Shown here piece by piece: positions 27,882-37,724 of a stretch of DNA of 64,000 bases. The stretch's first letter is position 1; each line of letters begins with the position of its first letter. Under the pieces are notes generated by a model. That model saw only the letters and a list, made by a program, of their open reading frames with translations, was not told where the DNA came from and made no database searches. Location of the stretch: contig JAXHMR010000002.1 of assembly GCA_034521225.1 (NCBI GenBank), positions 349,167 to 413,166 on the forward strand. The letters are read 5' to 3'. The translations under genes and the position numbers were made by a program. The stretch comes from Woeseia sp034521225 (GTDB taxonomy: Bacteria; Pseudomonadota; Gammaproteobacteria; Steroidobacterales; Woeseiaceae).

Positions 27882-29537
27882 TCATATCTGCGACGTAATC
27901 TCCCCGAGCTTCTTCGTCAAAAGCGGATTCTCCCGGTAATCAATCGGAATTACGACGAGACTGGGGCCGTCTTCATCAAGCGCTTTGGCAAGCACACCGG
28001 CAAGGTCACGACTCGCGCCGACGTAATGCCCGTTCCAGCCGAATGCACCGGCCAGTGTCAGCCAGTCGGGATTGCCGAATGACAGGTCGGTATGCATGCC
28101 GAATTCAGTTTCCTGCTTCCAGGCGATCAGGCCGTAGCCGCCGTCTTCCCAGACCATGACGGCGATGTTGCTGTTCAGCCGCCGGGCGGTTTCCATTTCC
28201 TGCACGTTCATCAGGAATCCGCCGTCGCCGGCAATGGCCAGGATGCGCCGGTCGGGATGCACGATGTTGGCCGCGATGGCGCCGGGCAGGGCAAAGCCCA
28301 TCGAACAGAAGCCGTTGGGGATCAGGCAGGTGTTCGGTTCATGGCAGTGATAATGACGCGCGATCCACATTTTGTGCGCGCCGACATCTGACAGCAGGAT
28401 GTCGTGGGGTCCCATGACCTGGCGCGCGTCCCAGACAGCCTTCTGCGGCCGGATACGGCCTTCAGTGTCGTCATTTGAGTGCTCGGCGAAGTCCTCGGCC
28501 ATCGTCGCGCGGCTACGGTGCTGTCCGTCGAGATCAAACGCCATACTGCCTGCGGTCTGCACCCGCTCGTTCAGCATCCACAGCGTGTGGGCCAGGTCGC
28601 CGATCAGTTCGACTGCGGGGTGGTAGTAGTAGTCGATCTCCGCGGCAAGAAAGTCCGCATGAATAATTTTCTTGTCGCTGTTCGGGTTCCACAGGCGCGG
28701 ATGGTACTCGACGATATCGAAGCCCAGCGTAATGACGAGATCGGCATCGTCGACGGCGAGCGAAACCCGGTCCCTGCTGCCCAGGCCAATCGTGTACAGG
28801 CAGTAGTCGGCGTCCATGTCGACGCAGCCTTTGGCCATGAACGTGCTGATGACGCCGATACCGGTGCGCTCGCAGAATATGCGCAGTTGCTTGCTGGCGC
28901 GTTTGCGGATGCAGCCGTTGCCGGCGATGATGATCGGTCGTTTCGCATCGGCCAGCATCGCAAAGGCGCGGTCGGTAATCTTGTCGTCCGGCACCGAGCG
29001 GCGAAAACGACGCGGCAGCATCGGTTCGGTCGTGGCGTCTTCCTTTGCGATGTCCTCCGGCAGTTCGATGTGCACGGCACCCGGTTTTTCAGTGCGGGCG
29101 ATGCGCACGGCTTTGCGAACGATCTCGGGGATTGTCTCGGGATCGAGGATGCTGGTGGCCCACTTGGTGACCGGCCGGAACATCGCGACGACATCCATGA
29201 TCTGGTGCGATTCCTTATGCAGCCGGGTTGTCGCGCCCTGGCCCGTCAGCACCAGCATCGGCGAGCGGTCCATGTTGGCGTCAGCGACGCCAGTGATCAG
29301 GTTCGTAGCCCCGGGTCCGAGCGTGCCTAGCGCGCCGGCCGGATTGCCGGTCAGGCGGCCGTAGACCTCCGCCATGAACGCAGCACCCTGTTCGTGGCGC
29401 GTCAGTACAAAGCGAATCTTGTCTGAATTCTCTGGGAGCGACAGCATGAAATCGGCGTTCTCCTCGCCAGGGACGCCGAAGATGTATTCGATGCCTTCCT
29501 CTTCGAGGCACTTGACCAGCAGATCGGATGCTTTCAT
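27882..29537 (-). CDS. Acetolactate synthase large subunit-like thiamine-diphosphate enzyme
   Basis: Intact 551-residue ThDP-dependent decarboxylase/ligase. The N-terminal YIFGVPGEENADFM and the catalytic glutamate motif TRHEQGAAFMAEVYGR are present. The ThDP-binding motif GDGGFLMNVQEMETARRLNSN-like segment spans residues about 425-445, and FCSMGFALPGAIAAN precedes it. No regulatory small subunit gene is adjacent, so a catabolic acetolactate synthase or a related 2-oxoacid enzyme is possible. Start MKASDLLVKCLEEEGIEYIFG is the usual N-terminus. Both flanks are repeat clusters. Confidence 0.87.
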   Translation of the reverse strand: MKASDLLVKCLEEEGIEYIFGVPGEENADFMLSLPENSDKIRFVLTRHEQGAAFMAEVYGRLTGNPAGALGTLGPGATNLITGVADANMDRSPMLVLTGQGATTRLHKESHQIMDVVAMFRPVTKWATSILDPETIPEIVRKAVRIARTEKPGAVHIELPEDIAKEDATTEPMLPRRFRRSVPDDKITDRAFAMLADAKRPIIIAGNGCIRKRASKQLRIFCERTGIGVISTFMAKGCVDMDADYCLYTIGLGSRDRVSLAVDDADLVITLGFDIVEYHPRLWNPNSDKKIIHADFLAAEIDYYYHPAVELIGDLAHTLWMLNERVQTAGSMAFDLDGQHRSRATMAEDFAEHSNDDTEGRIRPQKAVWDARQVMGPHDILLSDVGAHKMWIARHYHCHEPNTCLIPNGFCSMGFALPGAIAANIVHPDRRILAIAGDGGFLMNVQEMETARRLNSNIAVMVWEDGGYGLIAWKQETEFGMHTDLSFGNPDWLTLAGAFGWNGHYVGASRDLAGVLAKALDEDGPSLVVIPIDYRENPLLTKKLGEITSQI

Positions 29538-29607
29538 GGAACTTCCCGGGACGATGCGAGCGCATCATTTGGCGGGAATCCGCCCGTCAACGCAAGATGC
29601 AATGCAC

Positions 29608-29835
29608 TAATGTCATCGCGAAGGGGCACAGCGCCGACGTCATCGCGAGGAGCGCAGCGCCGATGTCAACGCGAGGAGCGCAGCGCCGATGTCATCGCGA
29701 GGAGCGTAGCGACGTGGCGATCTCGTAATGACAATGCCACAGCCAATCGGAACAAGATTGCCGCGCCCTACGGGCTCGCAACGACGACTAGTAGCACCAA
29801 CGTTATCGCGAGGCGCGAAGCGCCGTGGCGCAGTT
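29608..29835 (+). repeat. Palindromic repeat cluster with 27-bp tandem units
   Basis: Four left-arm units spaced about 27 bp apart (variants GAAGGGGCACAGC, GAGGAGCGCAGC), the last extending to a full left arm, spacer and right arm, then a GCGAGGCGCGAAGCGCC variant arm. It lies upstream of the TonB receptor. Confidence 0.87.
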
Positions 29836-30005
29836 GTGCCGGTTCGTCGATCTCGACGCGGCACTGTTCCTGACGCACGTTGCTTACACCTCTGCCGGCC
29901 ATTACAGTGCTCGCTTTCGACCAGCAGTGTGCAGTCTATTGCTGCGCCGGGTCCTTGTAGCACTCGCCGGACGGCGGTGCTGCCGAACGAGCAACTATTG
30001 AACCC
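29836..30005. other. Leader region of the TonB receptor gene, no recognised element
   Basis: About 170 bp between the repeat cluster and the receptor start. I looked for a cobalamin riboswitch (B12 box) and a Fur-type palindrome and saw neither. A promoter must lie here but could not be fixed by eye. Confidence 0.4.
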
Positions 30006-32060
30006 GTGCCGGATTCCTTGAAACCACTGCTATCGCTCATTCTGGTTCTGTCGCTGATTGGGGGTCCGGCGTTCGGCCAGGACGCCGGCGCCATCGAGGA
30101 GATCCAGGTCACCGCGACACGCCGACCGCAGGCAACGACACAGGTCCCTGCCGCCATCACCGTCATCCCTGCTGACGACATTGCCGGCGAAAAACTCGCG
30201 ACCGACGCGCTGGCGTCACAGCTCGGCGTGTTCGTGCAGCAGACCACAGCGGGGCAGGGTGCGGCGATCATTCGCGGCCTGAAGGGCTCTGAAGTACTGC
30301 ACGTCGTGGACGGCATGCGCATGAACAATGCGATATTTCGCAACGCGCCGACCCAGTACCTGGCCCTGGTGGCGCCCGGTTCCATCGAACGCATCGAAGT
30401 GTTGCGCGGTTCGCCAGGATCCGTGTACGGCAGCGATGCTGTCGGCGGTGTCGTTCATGTCATCTCGCGACTGCCGCGGTTCGAGACGGACCAGATCGCG
30501 GTACGTACGGAACTCGCGGTTGCTGCCGACAGTGCCGAGCTGGGCCAGTCGCTGCGGCTTGGCGTGGACTTCGGCAATCGCCGCCTTGCCGGGCTGGTCG
30601 GCGCTGGCTGGCAGGCGGCTGGTAATCGCCGCACCGGCGGCGGCACGCGCATCGGTCCCAGCGGATTTGAATCATCGAGCTTGCGCCTGGCAATGGCCGC
30701 CCGGCCGGATGATGATCAAAGCTGGATTGTCGATCTGCAATCGGTGCGCCAGCCGTCCACGCCACGAATTGACGAAATGTTGCCGGGCTTCCGCCAGTCA
30801 GTACCTGCGTCGTCCGAGTTCTTTTTCGAGCCCAATGAACGGCATGCCGCGCGACTGCGCTACGGGCAGCGTGACGGATTGTGGTCGGCGGACTGGACGC
30901 TGGATCTCGGCTGGCAACGTATCGTGGATGACCGCCGCATTCGCGGCTTTCAGGCCGATGAACGCCTGCTGGAACAAAATCGCAGCGACCTCTTTGGCGT
31001 AGCGTTGACCGCTGCTGTCGAATCCGGCCAGTTTGCGTGGTTGCTCGGAACGGAGTTTTATCATGACACCGTGCGCAGTACGCGGAGTTCGGAAAGTATC
31101 GGCACGGGATTGCTATCCGACGTGCAGCCGCGGTTCCCCGACAACTCGCGCGTCGACCAGGCGGCCGTTTTCGCCAATGTTTCCTGGCCGGTGCACGACC
31201 GGCATGCAATGTCGGCCGGAGTCCGCGGGAGCAGCGTTAATATCGAACTGCCGGCGGTCATCGATACACCCGCATCGCAAATCCATATCGATGACTGGAG
31301 TGCTGATCTCGGGTGGCTATTCGACATCACGCCGACGCTGCAACTGGCCGCCAATGCCGGGCGAGGGTTTCGGGCCCCTAATATTTTTGACATAGGCGCG
31401 CTGGGTCAGCGGCCAGGCAATCGCTACAACGTGCCGAACCGGGCGCTGAAGTCGGAACAGGTCACTCACTACGACCTCGGACTTCGCCGGCAATCGGACC
31501 ACACGAGTTTCGAAGTGGTTGCCTGGCAGCTGCGTTATTCGGACCGGATTCAGTCCGTGGCAACCGGCGAGCTGACGCCCGACGGCCGGGAGGTCGTGCA
31601 AAGCCGCAACCTGGGTGACGCTCGCATTCATGGCCTGGAGGTTGGCGCACGCTGGTCGCCGCCCGGCGCCATCAGTGCGGAACTTGTAGTGAATTACACT
31701 CGTGGCCAGCAGCGCACGGTAGATGGCGCGCCGGAACCTGGTGATCGCATTCCCCCGGTCAACGGCAAGCTGTCAGTCGATTGGCAGGCTCGGGCTGTGC
31801 TGCGCCTTGAGATGTCCTTGACGTACGCGGCCGCGCAGAACCGGTTGAGCGTCCGTGATGCCGGGGATCCGCGGATCGACCCGAACGGCACGGCGGGCTG
31901 GCTGGCTGCCAATGCGGGTGCTGTCTGGCAGCCCGGTGAAACATGGCGCATCGGAGTCGGGGTGGACAATATTCTTGATCAGCGCTACCGCGTACACGGG
32001 TCCGGTCTTGATGCGCCGGGCCGAAATCTGTATCTGCACGCGCGGGCAATCTGGCAATAG
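30006..32060 (+). CDS. TonB-dependent outer-membrane receptor
   Basis: Intact 684-residue outer-membrane transporter with signal peptide (LLSLILVLSLIGGPAFGQ) and a TonB-box-like IEEIQVTATRR at the mature N-terminus. The plug domain covers residues about 40-150 (IIRGLKGSEVLHVVDGMRM, VLRGSPGSVYGSDAVGGVV). The barrel ends in VGVDNILDQRYRVHGSGLDAPGRN and a terminal aromatic-containing strand (LYLHARAIWQ). Plug and barrel features are closest, as I recall, to heme/siderophore or BtuB-like receptors, but the ligand cannot be named. Start GTG 30006. It converges with the acyltransferase 21 bp away. Confidence 0.88.
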   Translation: MPDSLKPLLSLILVLSLIGGPAFGQDAGAIEEIQVTATRRPQATTQVPAAITVIPADDIAGEKLATDALASQLGVFVQQTTAGQGAAIIRGLKGSEVLHVVDGMRMNNAIFRNAPTQYLALVAPGSIERIEVLRGSPGSVYGSDAVGGVVHVISRLPRFETDQIAVRTELAVAADSAELGQSLRLGVDFGNRRLAGLVGAGWQAAGNRRTGGGTRIGPSGFESSSLRLAMAARPDDDQSWIVDLQSVRQPSTPRIDEMLPGFRQSVPASSEFFFEPNERHAARLRYGQRDGLWSADWTLDLGWQRIVDDRRIRGFQADERLLEQNRSDLFGVALTAAVESGQFAWLLGTEFYHDTVRSTRSSESIGTGLLSDVQPRFPDNSRVDQAAVFANVSWPVHDRHAMSAGVRGSSVNIELPAVIDTPASQIHIDDWSADLGWLFDITPTLQLAANAGRGFRAPNIFDIGALGQRPGNRYNVPNRALKSEQVTHYDLGLRRQSDHTSFEVVAWQLRYSDRIQSVATGELTPDGREVVQSRNLGDARIHGLEVGARWSPPGAISAELVVNYTRGQQRTVDGAPEPGDRIPPVNGKLSVDWQARAVLRLEMSLTYAAAQNRLSVRDAGDPRIDPNGTAGWLAANAGAVWQPGETWRIGVGVDNILDQRYRVHGSGLDAPGRNLYLHARAIWQ

Positions 32061-32081
32061 GTCAGCCGGTGCTGTCGCGCG

Positions 32082-32642
32082 TTACCGCGGCGGGAAAGCG
32101 ATCGGCCCCCGGTTTTTCGGTTTGGCCGGATGACAGTGCCGGTAGAAATCCCGGATCTTAGCAAGGGTCGCGTCTTCGCCGCCGTGCGTATCGATCTGGA
32201 TGCCTATGCCGAGACGCCGGCGCCGGTAATCGATGAAGCCAAGTACGATCGGCACGTCCGCGGCAACGGCAATGCGGTAGAAACCGGTGCGCCAGTATGG
32301 CTGCCATTTGCGCGTGCCTTCCGGTGCCAATGCCAGCAGCAAACGATCACCGGCCGCAAAAAGCTCGACCAGTTTGCTGACATTGGCACCACTACCTGTT
32401 CGTTCGACGGGTATGGCGCCGAGCTTCCGCAGCAGTGGTCCGAGCGGCCACCAGAACAGCGTGTGTTTGGCAAAGAACCGCACCTCGATGCCGATGGAGA
32501 CCTTGTAGACGATCAGCCAGAAGCCGTCCCAGTTGGACGTGTGCGGTGCAGCGATGACAACCGCTTTTTTGGCCTCTGGAATCTCGCCGACGGCATCCCA
32601 GCGGCCGGTCTTCAGTATCCCCCGTGCGATTGCCTGCAGCAT
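32082..32642 (-). CDS. 1-acyl-sn-glycerol-3-phosphate acyltransferase-like (PlsC family)
   Basis: Intact 186-residue membrane-associated acyltransferase. The catalytic HX4D motif is seen as HTSNWD (residues about 34-39), followed by FWWPLGPLLRKLGAIPVERT and the substrate motif PEGTRKW. The protein is shorter than typical PlsC (about 240) and matches small acyltransferases of the same superfamily, so the acyl acceptor may not be lysophosphatidate. Start ATG 32642. Confidence 0.83.
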   Translation of the reverse strand: MLQAIARGILKTGRWDAVGEIPEAKKAVVIAAPHTSNWDGFWLIVYKVSIGIEVRFFAKHTLFWWPLGPLLRKLGAIPVERTGSGANVSKLVELFAAGDRLLLALAPEGTRKWQPYWRTGFYRIAVAADVPIVLGFIDYRRRRLGIGIQIDTHGGEDATLAKIRDFYRHCHPAKPKNRGPIAFPPR

Positions 32643-32691
32643 GAAATGCCGTCCCCTTCGGATTCAAACGTTCACGGACTGTCTACACCGG

Positions 32692-32802
32692 TCAGCATGG
32701 CACACCTTTGAAATCATAGGGCGTGTCGCCGATGCCGAACGACTGGACCGGGTCATGCTGGCGCAACAGCACGCCGCCAAAATCAAAGAGTACGACTTTT
32801 AG
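32692..32802 (-). pseudogene. Possible remnant of a HAD-like hydrolase N-terminus
   Basis: A 37-codon open stretch without a start codon, between the acyltransferase and the ABC operon. It reads KVVLFDFGGVLLRQHDP and ends GIGDTPYDFKGVPC. The DFGGVLL motif resembles HAD motif I, but nothing else of the family follows. It could be coincidence or a deletion scar; the rest of this 199-bp gap is empty. Confidence 0.25.
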
Positions 32803-32841
32803 TTACGGTGCGGTGGCAGTCGCCAGAATCGAGTGCGGCGA

Positions 32842-33987
32842 TTACTCTTCTGCGTCGGGTTCTTTAAGAATGTCGTCCCAGCGCCGTTGCAGCAGGTTTC
32901 CCTTGCTGTCCGGCAGCCGATAGAGCCAGCCGCCGGTGCGTGCGTTGATCGCCGTGGCCTGGTTCTCCGGCGGTTCGGCGGCCGGGGCCGACGGCTCATT
33001 GCCAGTCTCACCGCCGTCTGCCGGCTCAGCGGTATTGCTCGCAGGCTCGCCGGTCCCGCTGTCACCCGCCGGTTCATTGGCGGCATCATCGGGCGGAGCC
33101 GTCGTATCGTCGCCTTCGGGGGGGGTTGTGACACTGGCCGTAATGCTGAACCAGTCAGCCGAATCAACGGGGAATCGCTGTACCGTCACGGCCAGGCCGT
33201 CAAAGGTCGTAAATGATGTTGTTGTCCCGGGGGCCGGGAGGTCGTCCGGTTGCGTCTGTACGTCGTCAAGGGTCAGGTCGCGCAGCACGCCGGCGATGCC
33301 GTTGACGACGCCGGGATAGGTCAGTTCTCGGTCTGCCGGTATGTCGGCGACGCTGAACGAACCTTCGTCACGCGACGCCTTCGAAAAGCGGATTGCTTCG
33401 CCATCCGCATGCTCGATCGAAACGGATTGCACATCGGCGGGGGGGATGTTGATGACCTGGGCGTCGAGCCAGCCACCTGCATCGTCCGGCAATTCGGGGT
33501 TCTGGTCGATCAGCCAGGTCTGGTCGTCGCCGGCAAAGCGCACATAGCGGTAGTTCTCCTGTGCAACATTACCGAGTATCAACGCGTGCTCAACGCCGTC
33601 ACCGGCGATCCGGATGCCGACGCCGTCGCCGTTTTCCGGCGCCCGCAGCCCGAGCCGGTCGTGCATATCCGGATTGGCCGTCTTCTGCTCCAGTTTGCTG
33701 GCATCAGCCAGCGCCAGCAGCACTTGCCGTAACGTGCCGGTATCGGCGCGGTAGCCCGCCTTCTCGCGGGCAGACCAGCGTTCGCCCTGGCGTTCGATGG
33801 TGACGGTTTCATCACCATACTGCACCGTCACCTGATCAATGTTGTTGATCGCACTCCGCAAGTCCGGTAGCAACGCCTGGCTCTCGGCCGTACTGTATTC
33901 GTCATCGGTGGTGTTGACCAGGATGACGCCCGCGACCAGTGCCACAGCGACGACAGCAAGCAACCAGGTTGAGCGCATCATCATCAT
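32842..33987 (-). CDS. DUF4340 domain-containing protein of a Gld-like ABC operon
   Basis: Intact protein of about 381 residues, anchored by an N-terminal membrane segment (STWLLAVVAVALVAGVILV). A periplasmic DUF4340 region follows, with repeated WSAREKAGYRADTGTLRQVLLAL and DRLGLRAPENG blocks. Near the C-terminus there is a low-complexity Pro/Ala/Glu/Gly-rich linker (residues about 295-345), then a short tail ending WDDILKEPDAEE. ATG 33987 overlaps the upstream GldG-like stop by 4 nt (ATGA), so translation is probably coupled. Its function with this ABC exporter is unknown. Confidence 0.83.
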   Translation of the reverse strand: MMMMRSTWLLAVVAVALVAGVILVNTTDDEYSTAESQALLPDLRSAINNIDQVTVQYGDETVTIERQGERWSAREKAGYRADTGTLRQVLLALADASKLEQKTANPDMHDRLGLRAPENGDGVGIRIAGDGVEHALILGNVAQENYRYVRFAGDDQTWLIDQNPELPDDAGGWLDAQVINIPPADVQSVSIEHADGEAIRFSKASRDEGSFSVADIPADRELTYPGVVNGIAGVLRDLTLDDVQTQPDDLPAPGTTTSFTTFDGLAVTVQRFPVDSADWFSITASVTTPPEGDDTTAPPDDAANEPAGDSGTGEPASNTAEPADGGETGNEPSAPAAEPPENQATAINARTGGWLYRLPDSKGNLLQRRWDDILKEPDAEE

Positions 33988-35915
33988 GAGGACGGTTTCC
34001 GTTTCCGTCGCCACACGGCAACCAGTACAAACGCCGTAAGGATCAGCGGTACCAGTGCGATGTTGATGACTTTCAAAACAGTGCCAAGGCGCTCGATGTC
34101 CTGGTCGAGGCCACGTTGCACGGCACGCAGGTCGCGGCGGATGGTGGCGCGCTGATCGATGAAGCGGTCGATTTCCTGCTGCTGTTCTTCGGTCAACAGC
34201 AATTCGCCGGTGTCCTCGCGAGCCGACTGCAATTCCCCGAGCCGCCGCTCGGTTTCTGCGAGCTCGCTTTGCAGTCGCTGCTCGGTTTCCCGGTACCGTG
34301 CTTCCGCATCGACGCGCAGTTGCTCGACGCGCGTAAACGGCCGCGAGTAACTGGCACGGCTGCGAACGGCGATAAGGTCGGAGCTTCCGGACAGGTTTTC
34401 AAGGGCGTTGGTGACAAACGCCCCGTTACCGGCGAACGCATTCGCCATGCGTTGTCCGAAGAAATTCTGTACCTGTACCCACAATCGATCCGTCAGCATA
34501 TCCACGTCGGCCACGACAACAATGTTGGCCGGTCTGGTGCCCTCGGCACGATGCGGTGCGGCCTCACCGGTTTCCGCAACGTTGCCGCCGTCTTCGTCAC
34601 CACCTTCTTCATTACTGTCGCTCGGTGGCCTGCCATTCGGGAAAGGCGGATTTCAGTACGCCGCTGATCCGCGCCGCCAGCACAAACGGCTCGCCACGCG
34701 GCTCAAAGCCATCCTGCAGTACGGACGGATCAGGTAGATAACTGAAACGTGTCGCGCCGACGGTCGACGCCGCCGGGCTGGACGAAATCAGTGGCTCGAA
34801 GGTCAACGCGCTGTCGTCTGCTGCTTGGAGGTAACCGGCTGTTGCGAGATTCAGGGAGCCGAGGTCCGCGGTTGTGACGTCCTCGGTGTTGAGCTGCTCT
34901 ACGGTGACACCCAGAAAGGCCAGGTGACGGATCGGGCGGCGTCCCGGCCCGCCGGATAGCTGCAAGGCAAGCTGTGCGTCGGCAACAACATCACTGGTCG
35001 AGAAGTTGATACCCCAGGCGCTGAACAGCTCCGGCAGGTCTGAACTCTGTCCCTGTAACGGCATGCCGGCCGGCATGCCTGAAGGCGGTGTTGCCGGGTC
35101 CGCATCGGCCACCGGGTCGACAAAGATCAGCGCCTTGCCGCCATCGAGCAGGTACTGGTCGATGGCATAAAGTGTCTTTTCGTCCAGGTCTTTCGGTTGC
35201 ACGATCCATAGCAGCGTGACGTCGTCGGCGACCGCATCGAACTGAGCGTGCCGAGGTCACGAACCTCGAACAATTGCTGCGCCTGTTCCCAGACCATCCA
35301 CGGCGGCGTCATTTGCTGCGACTGCGGATCAAATCCGCCGCTCATCGGGACGCCGGATACGAGTCCCACCACCGAGCGTTCGGGCTCCGCAAGCGTGCTG
35401 ACGAGGCGCGCAATATCGTATTCGAGAAACTCTTCCTTGTCGGGCTGGAAGAAAGTGATGACCTCCTCGTCGTCGACGCTGTTGGTGCCGGCCAGGCCCA
35501 TGTAAATGGGATCCGGGCTGCCCGGGAGCTGCACACCCTGCAAGCCGAATTGTGCGGCCCGGTCCTCCTCCTCCGAGAACGGTTGCGGATCGATGACCTG
35601 CAGCCGGATCCGGTCGTCAGCCGCGTCAGCGAATTCCTCGAGCATTTCCCGCACTCGATTGGCATAGTCGCGCAGCGCCGGGATGTTTTCGGTCGCCTGG
35701 TCCGAGTAATAGAAATACAGGTTTATGGGCTCATCGATCTTGTCGATGATGCGGTAGGTGCCGTCCGAGAGGGTGTAGAGATTGTTCTCGGTCAGGTCAA
35801 TTTTCCAGCCGCGAAACACTTCGTTGCTGATAATGACCGCCGCGATGAAGGCGATGGCCAGCAGGGCCAGGTTTGAGGCACTCAGACGCCGTTGTGAGGA
35901 TGTCGTCATGGTCAA
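33984..35915 (-). CDS. GldG-like ABC transporter auxiliary protein, two frameshifts
   Basis: Membrane protein with an N-terminal helix (NLALLAIAFIAAVIISNEVF), the conserved LTENNLYTLSDGTYRIIDKI start of the GldG/ABC-type uncharacterised domain, and a large periplasmic domain (LDEKTLYAIDQYLLDGGKALIFVDP). A coiled coil (residues about 560-620, rich in Glu/Arg/Gln) and a C-terminal membrane helix follow. Shifts near 35245 and 34615 divide it into three open stretches; each junction needs one base. Start ATG 35915 overlaps the permease stop by 4 nt. In Bacteroidetes GldG belongs to a gliding/secretion ABC complex; in proteobacteria the role is undefined. Confidence 0.82.
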
Positions 35916-36646
35916 TCCGCCTGCTTTAACTGCAGAATAATCGTGTTCGCATACAGAAAGGCCGCGATCAGTAAGGCGAAATAGATCAGGTCGCGCACAT
36001 CAATGACGCCCTTGCTGATGCTGGCGAAGTGCGTCAGGAAACTTAAGGAAGCGATGCCATCGACCAGTGCCTGGGGTGCCCAGCCCGAAAACAGGTCGAG
36101 CACGAGCGGGAAGCCCGCGAGCAGGAACCCGAAGCAGACGACAACGGTGATAACGAACGCGATGACCTGGTTGCGCGTCGTCGCTGAAATACACGCGCCA
36201 ATTGCGAGGAACCCGCCGGCCATCAGCAGGCTGCCGAAGTACCCGGCCAGTATTGCGCCATTGTCCGGATCACCCAGGTAGTTGACGGTGATCCAGATCG
36301 GGAACGTCAGCACAAGCGCAATGCCGGCGAACGCCCATGCGGCGAGGTACTTGCCGAGCACGGCCTGCCACGGCGTGATGGGCAGCGTCATCAGCAATTC
36401 GATGCTGCCGGACTTGCGCTCCTCGGCCCACAGCCTCATGGCGATTGCCGGTACGAGGAACAGGTACAGCCACGGGTGGTAATTGAAAAACGGAGCAAGA
36501 TCAGCCTGGCCGCGTTCATAGAAGCCACCAAGATAGAACGTGAACGTGCCCATCAGGATCAGGAAAATGACAATGAACACGTAGGCGACCGGTGTTGCGA
36601 AGTAGCTTTGCAGTTCGCGCCGGAAAAGTGCTGAGACGTTGTTCAT
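35912..36646 (-). CDS. ABC transporter permease (GldF/ABC-2 type)
   Basis: Intact 244-residue inner-membrane permease with six predicted helices. The N-terminus LFRRELQSYFATPVAYVFIV and the segment LRLWAEERKSGSIELLMTLP-like at residues about 70-92 are typical of ABC-2 permeases next to GldA-type ATPases. Its start overlaps the ATPase stop and its stop overlaps the GldG-like start, both by the ATGA pattern, so the four genes form one tightly coupled operon. Confidence 0.87.
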   Translation of the reverse strand: MNNVSALFRRELQSYFATPVAYVFIVIFLILMGTFTFYLGGFYERGQADLAPFFNYHPWLYLFLVPAIAMRLWAEERKSGSIELLMTLPITPWQAVLGKYLAAWAFAGIALVLTFPIWITVNYLGDPDNGAILAGYFGSLLMAGGFLAIGACISATTRNQVIAFVITVVVCFGFLLAGFPLVLDLFSGWAPQALVDGIASLSFLTHFASISKGVIDVRDLIYFALLIAAFLYANTIILQLKQAD

Positions 36647-37587
36647 GCCTTGGCACCTCCGGTGATGTCACGAAACACTTCGTCGAGGCGCCCGGCTGCG
36701 AGTTGTACGCCGGACACCTGCCAGCCCTCGCGCGCGACGAGATCTGATACGTCGCGCCAGGTTTTTGGATCGTCCTGGTTGCCGTTCGACAACGCGGTGA
36801 TCGTACGCGTTTCGCGATCAATTTCCGTGCCACTGACGGAATCCAGCTTCGCAATCGCTGCCTCGGCCTTTTGCAGGGTTGCGTCATCATCGAATACAAC
36901 CCGTACCGCATTGTGATAATGCGAGCGAGCGGCCAGCGCCTGTGGCGTGTCGTCTGCCAGGATGCGGCCGTCCGCGATGATCATTGCACGGCTGCAGACC
37001 GCCTCTACTTCTTCAAGGATGTGTGTCGATATCACAATCAGTTTGTCGGCTGACATCGAGCGGATCAGTTCGCGGACTTCGTGCTTCTGGTTGGGGTCGA
37101 GACCGTCCGTTGGTTCATCAAGTATCAGCACGTCGGGGTCATGCACTATCGCCTGCGCCAGCCCGACGCGGCGCTTGAAGCCCTTGGACAAGGTGTCGAT
37201 CGACTGGTGCAGCACGGACTCGAGATGCAGCTGTCCGATGACGGCGGAGAGCCGGCGTTGCCGAAAGTCGCCCTGCAGCCCGCGCACGTCGGCAATAAAG
37301 TCGAGGAACGATGCCGGCGTCATTTCCGGGTAATTCGGCGCCCCTTCGGGCAGGTAGCCGAGTCGCCGCCTGGCATCGAGGGCGTCCGTTTCGACATCGT
37401 GACCGCAGACGGACACGCGGCCGCCGCTCGGGGTGACAAAGCCGGTGATCATCTTCATCGTCGTCGACTTGCCGGCCCCGTTGGGCCCGAGAAAGCCCAG
37501 CACTTCGCCGGCTTCGCAGGAAAAGCTCAATTGGTCGACGACGGTGTGAGTCCCGTATGTCTTTGTAAGGGCGTCAATATCCAGCAT
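36643..37587 (-). CDS. ABC transporter ATP-binding protein (GldA/CcmA type)
   Basis: First gene of the Gld-like operon. Walker A GPNGAGKST, signature LSKGFKRRVGLAQ, Walker B VLILDEPTDGLDP and the switch histidine ISTHILEE are all present, followed by a C-terminal domain of about 100 residues. Start ATG 37587 (MLDIDALTKTYG) is preferred over upstream in-frame codons because it begins the conserved ATPase fold. Intact. The exported substrate is unknown. Confidence 0.9.
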   Translation of the reverse strand: MLDIDALTKTYGTHTVVDQLSFSCEAGEVLGFLGPNGAGKSTTMKMITGFVTPSGGRVSVCGHDVETDALDARRRLGYLPEGAPNYPEMTPASFLDFIADVRGLQGDFRQRRLSAVIGQLHLESVLHQSIDTLSKGFKRRVGLAQAIVHDPDVLILDEPTDGLDPNQKHEVRELIRSMSADKLIVISTHILEEVEAVCSRAMIIADGRILADDTPQALAARSHYHNAVRVVFDDDATLQKAEAAIAKLDSVSGTEIDRETRTITALSNGNQDDPKTWRDVSDLVAREGWQVSGVQLAAGRLDEVFRDITGGAKA

Positions 37588-37660
37588 ATGCGAGTGTCTT
37601 TTTACCGATATGGCCCGGCGGGCGGGTGCATCTTTTAACAAAAAGACTGGTAGCTAGCAA

Positions 37661-37724
37661 GATGACCGCCGGTACCGGACCGTCAGCGCGATATCGCGCT
37701 GACGGTCCGGTACCGGCGGTCATC
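37661..37724. repeat. Perfect 64-bp palindrome
   Basis: Bases 37661-37692 (starting GATGACCGCCGGTACCGGAC) are exactly the reverse complement of 37693-37724, with no spacer. The centre reads GCGCGATATCGCGC. The right end merges into the left arm of the dispersed repeat (GGTCATCGCGAGG). It lies between the divergent ABC operon and YfcC-type gene. The 73 bp between the ATPase start and the palindrome hold no other element. Confidence 0.9.

Noticed and set aside
29836..30005. Cobalamin riboswitch before the TonB receptor
   Set aside because: No B12 box or the associated stems could be found.
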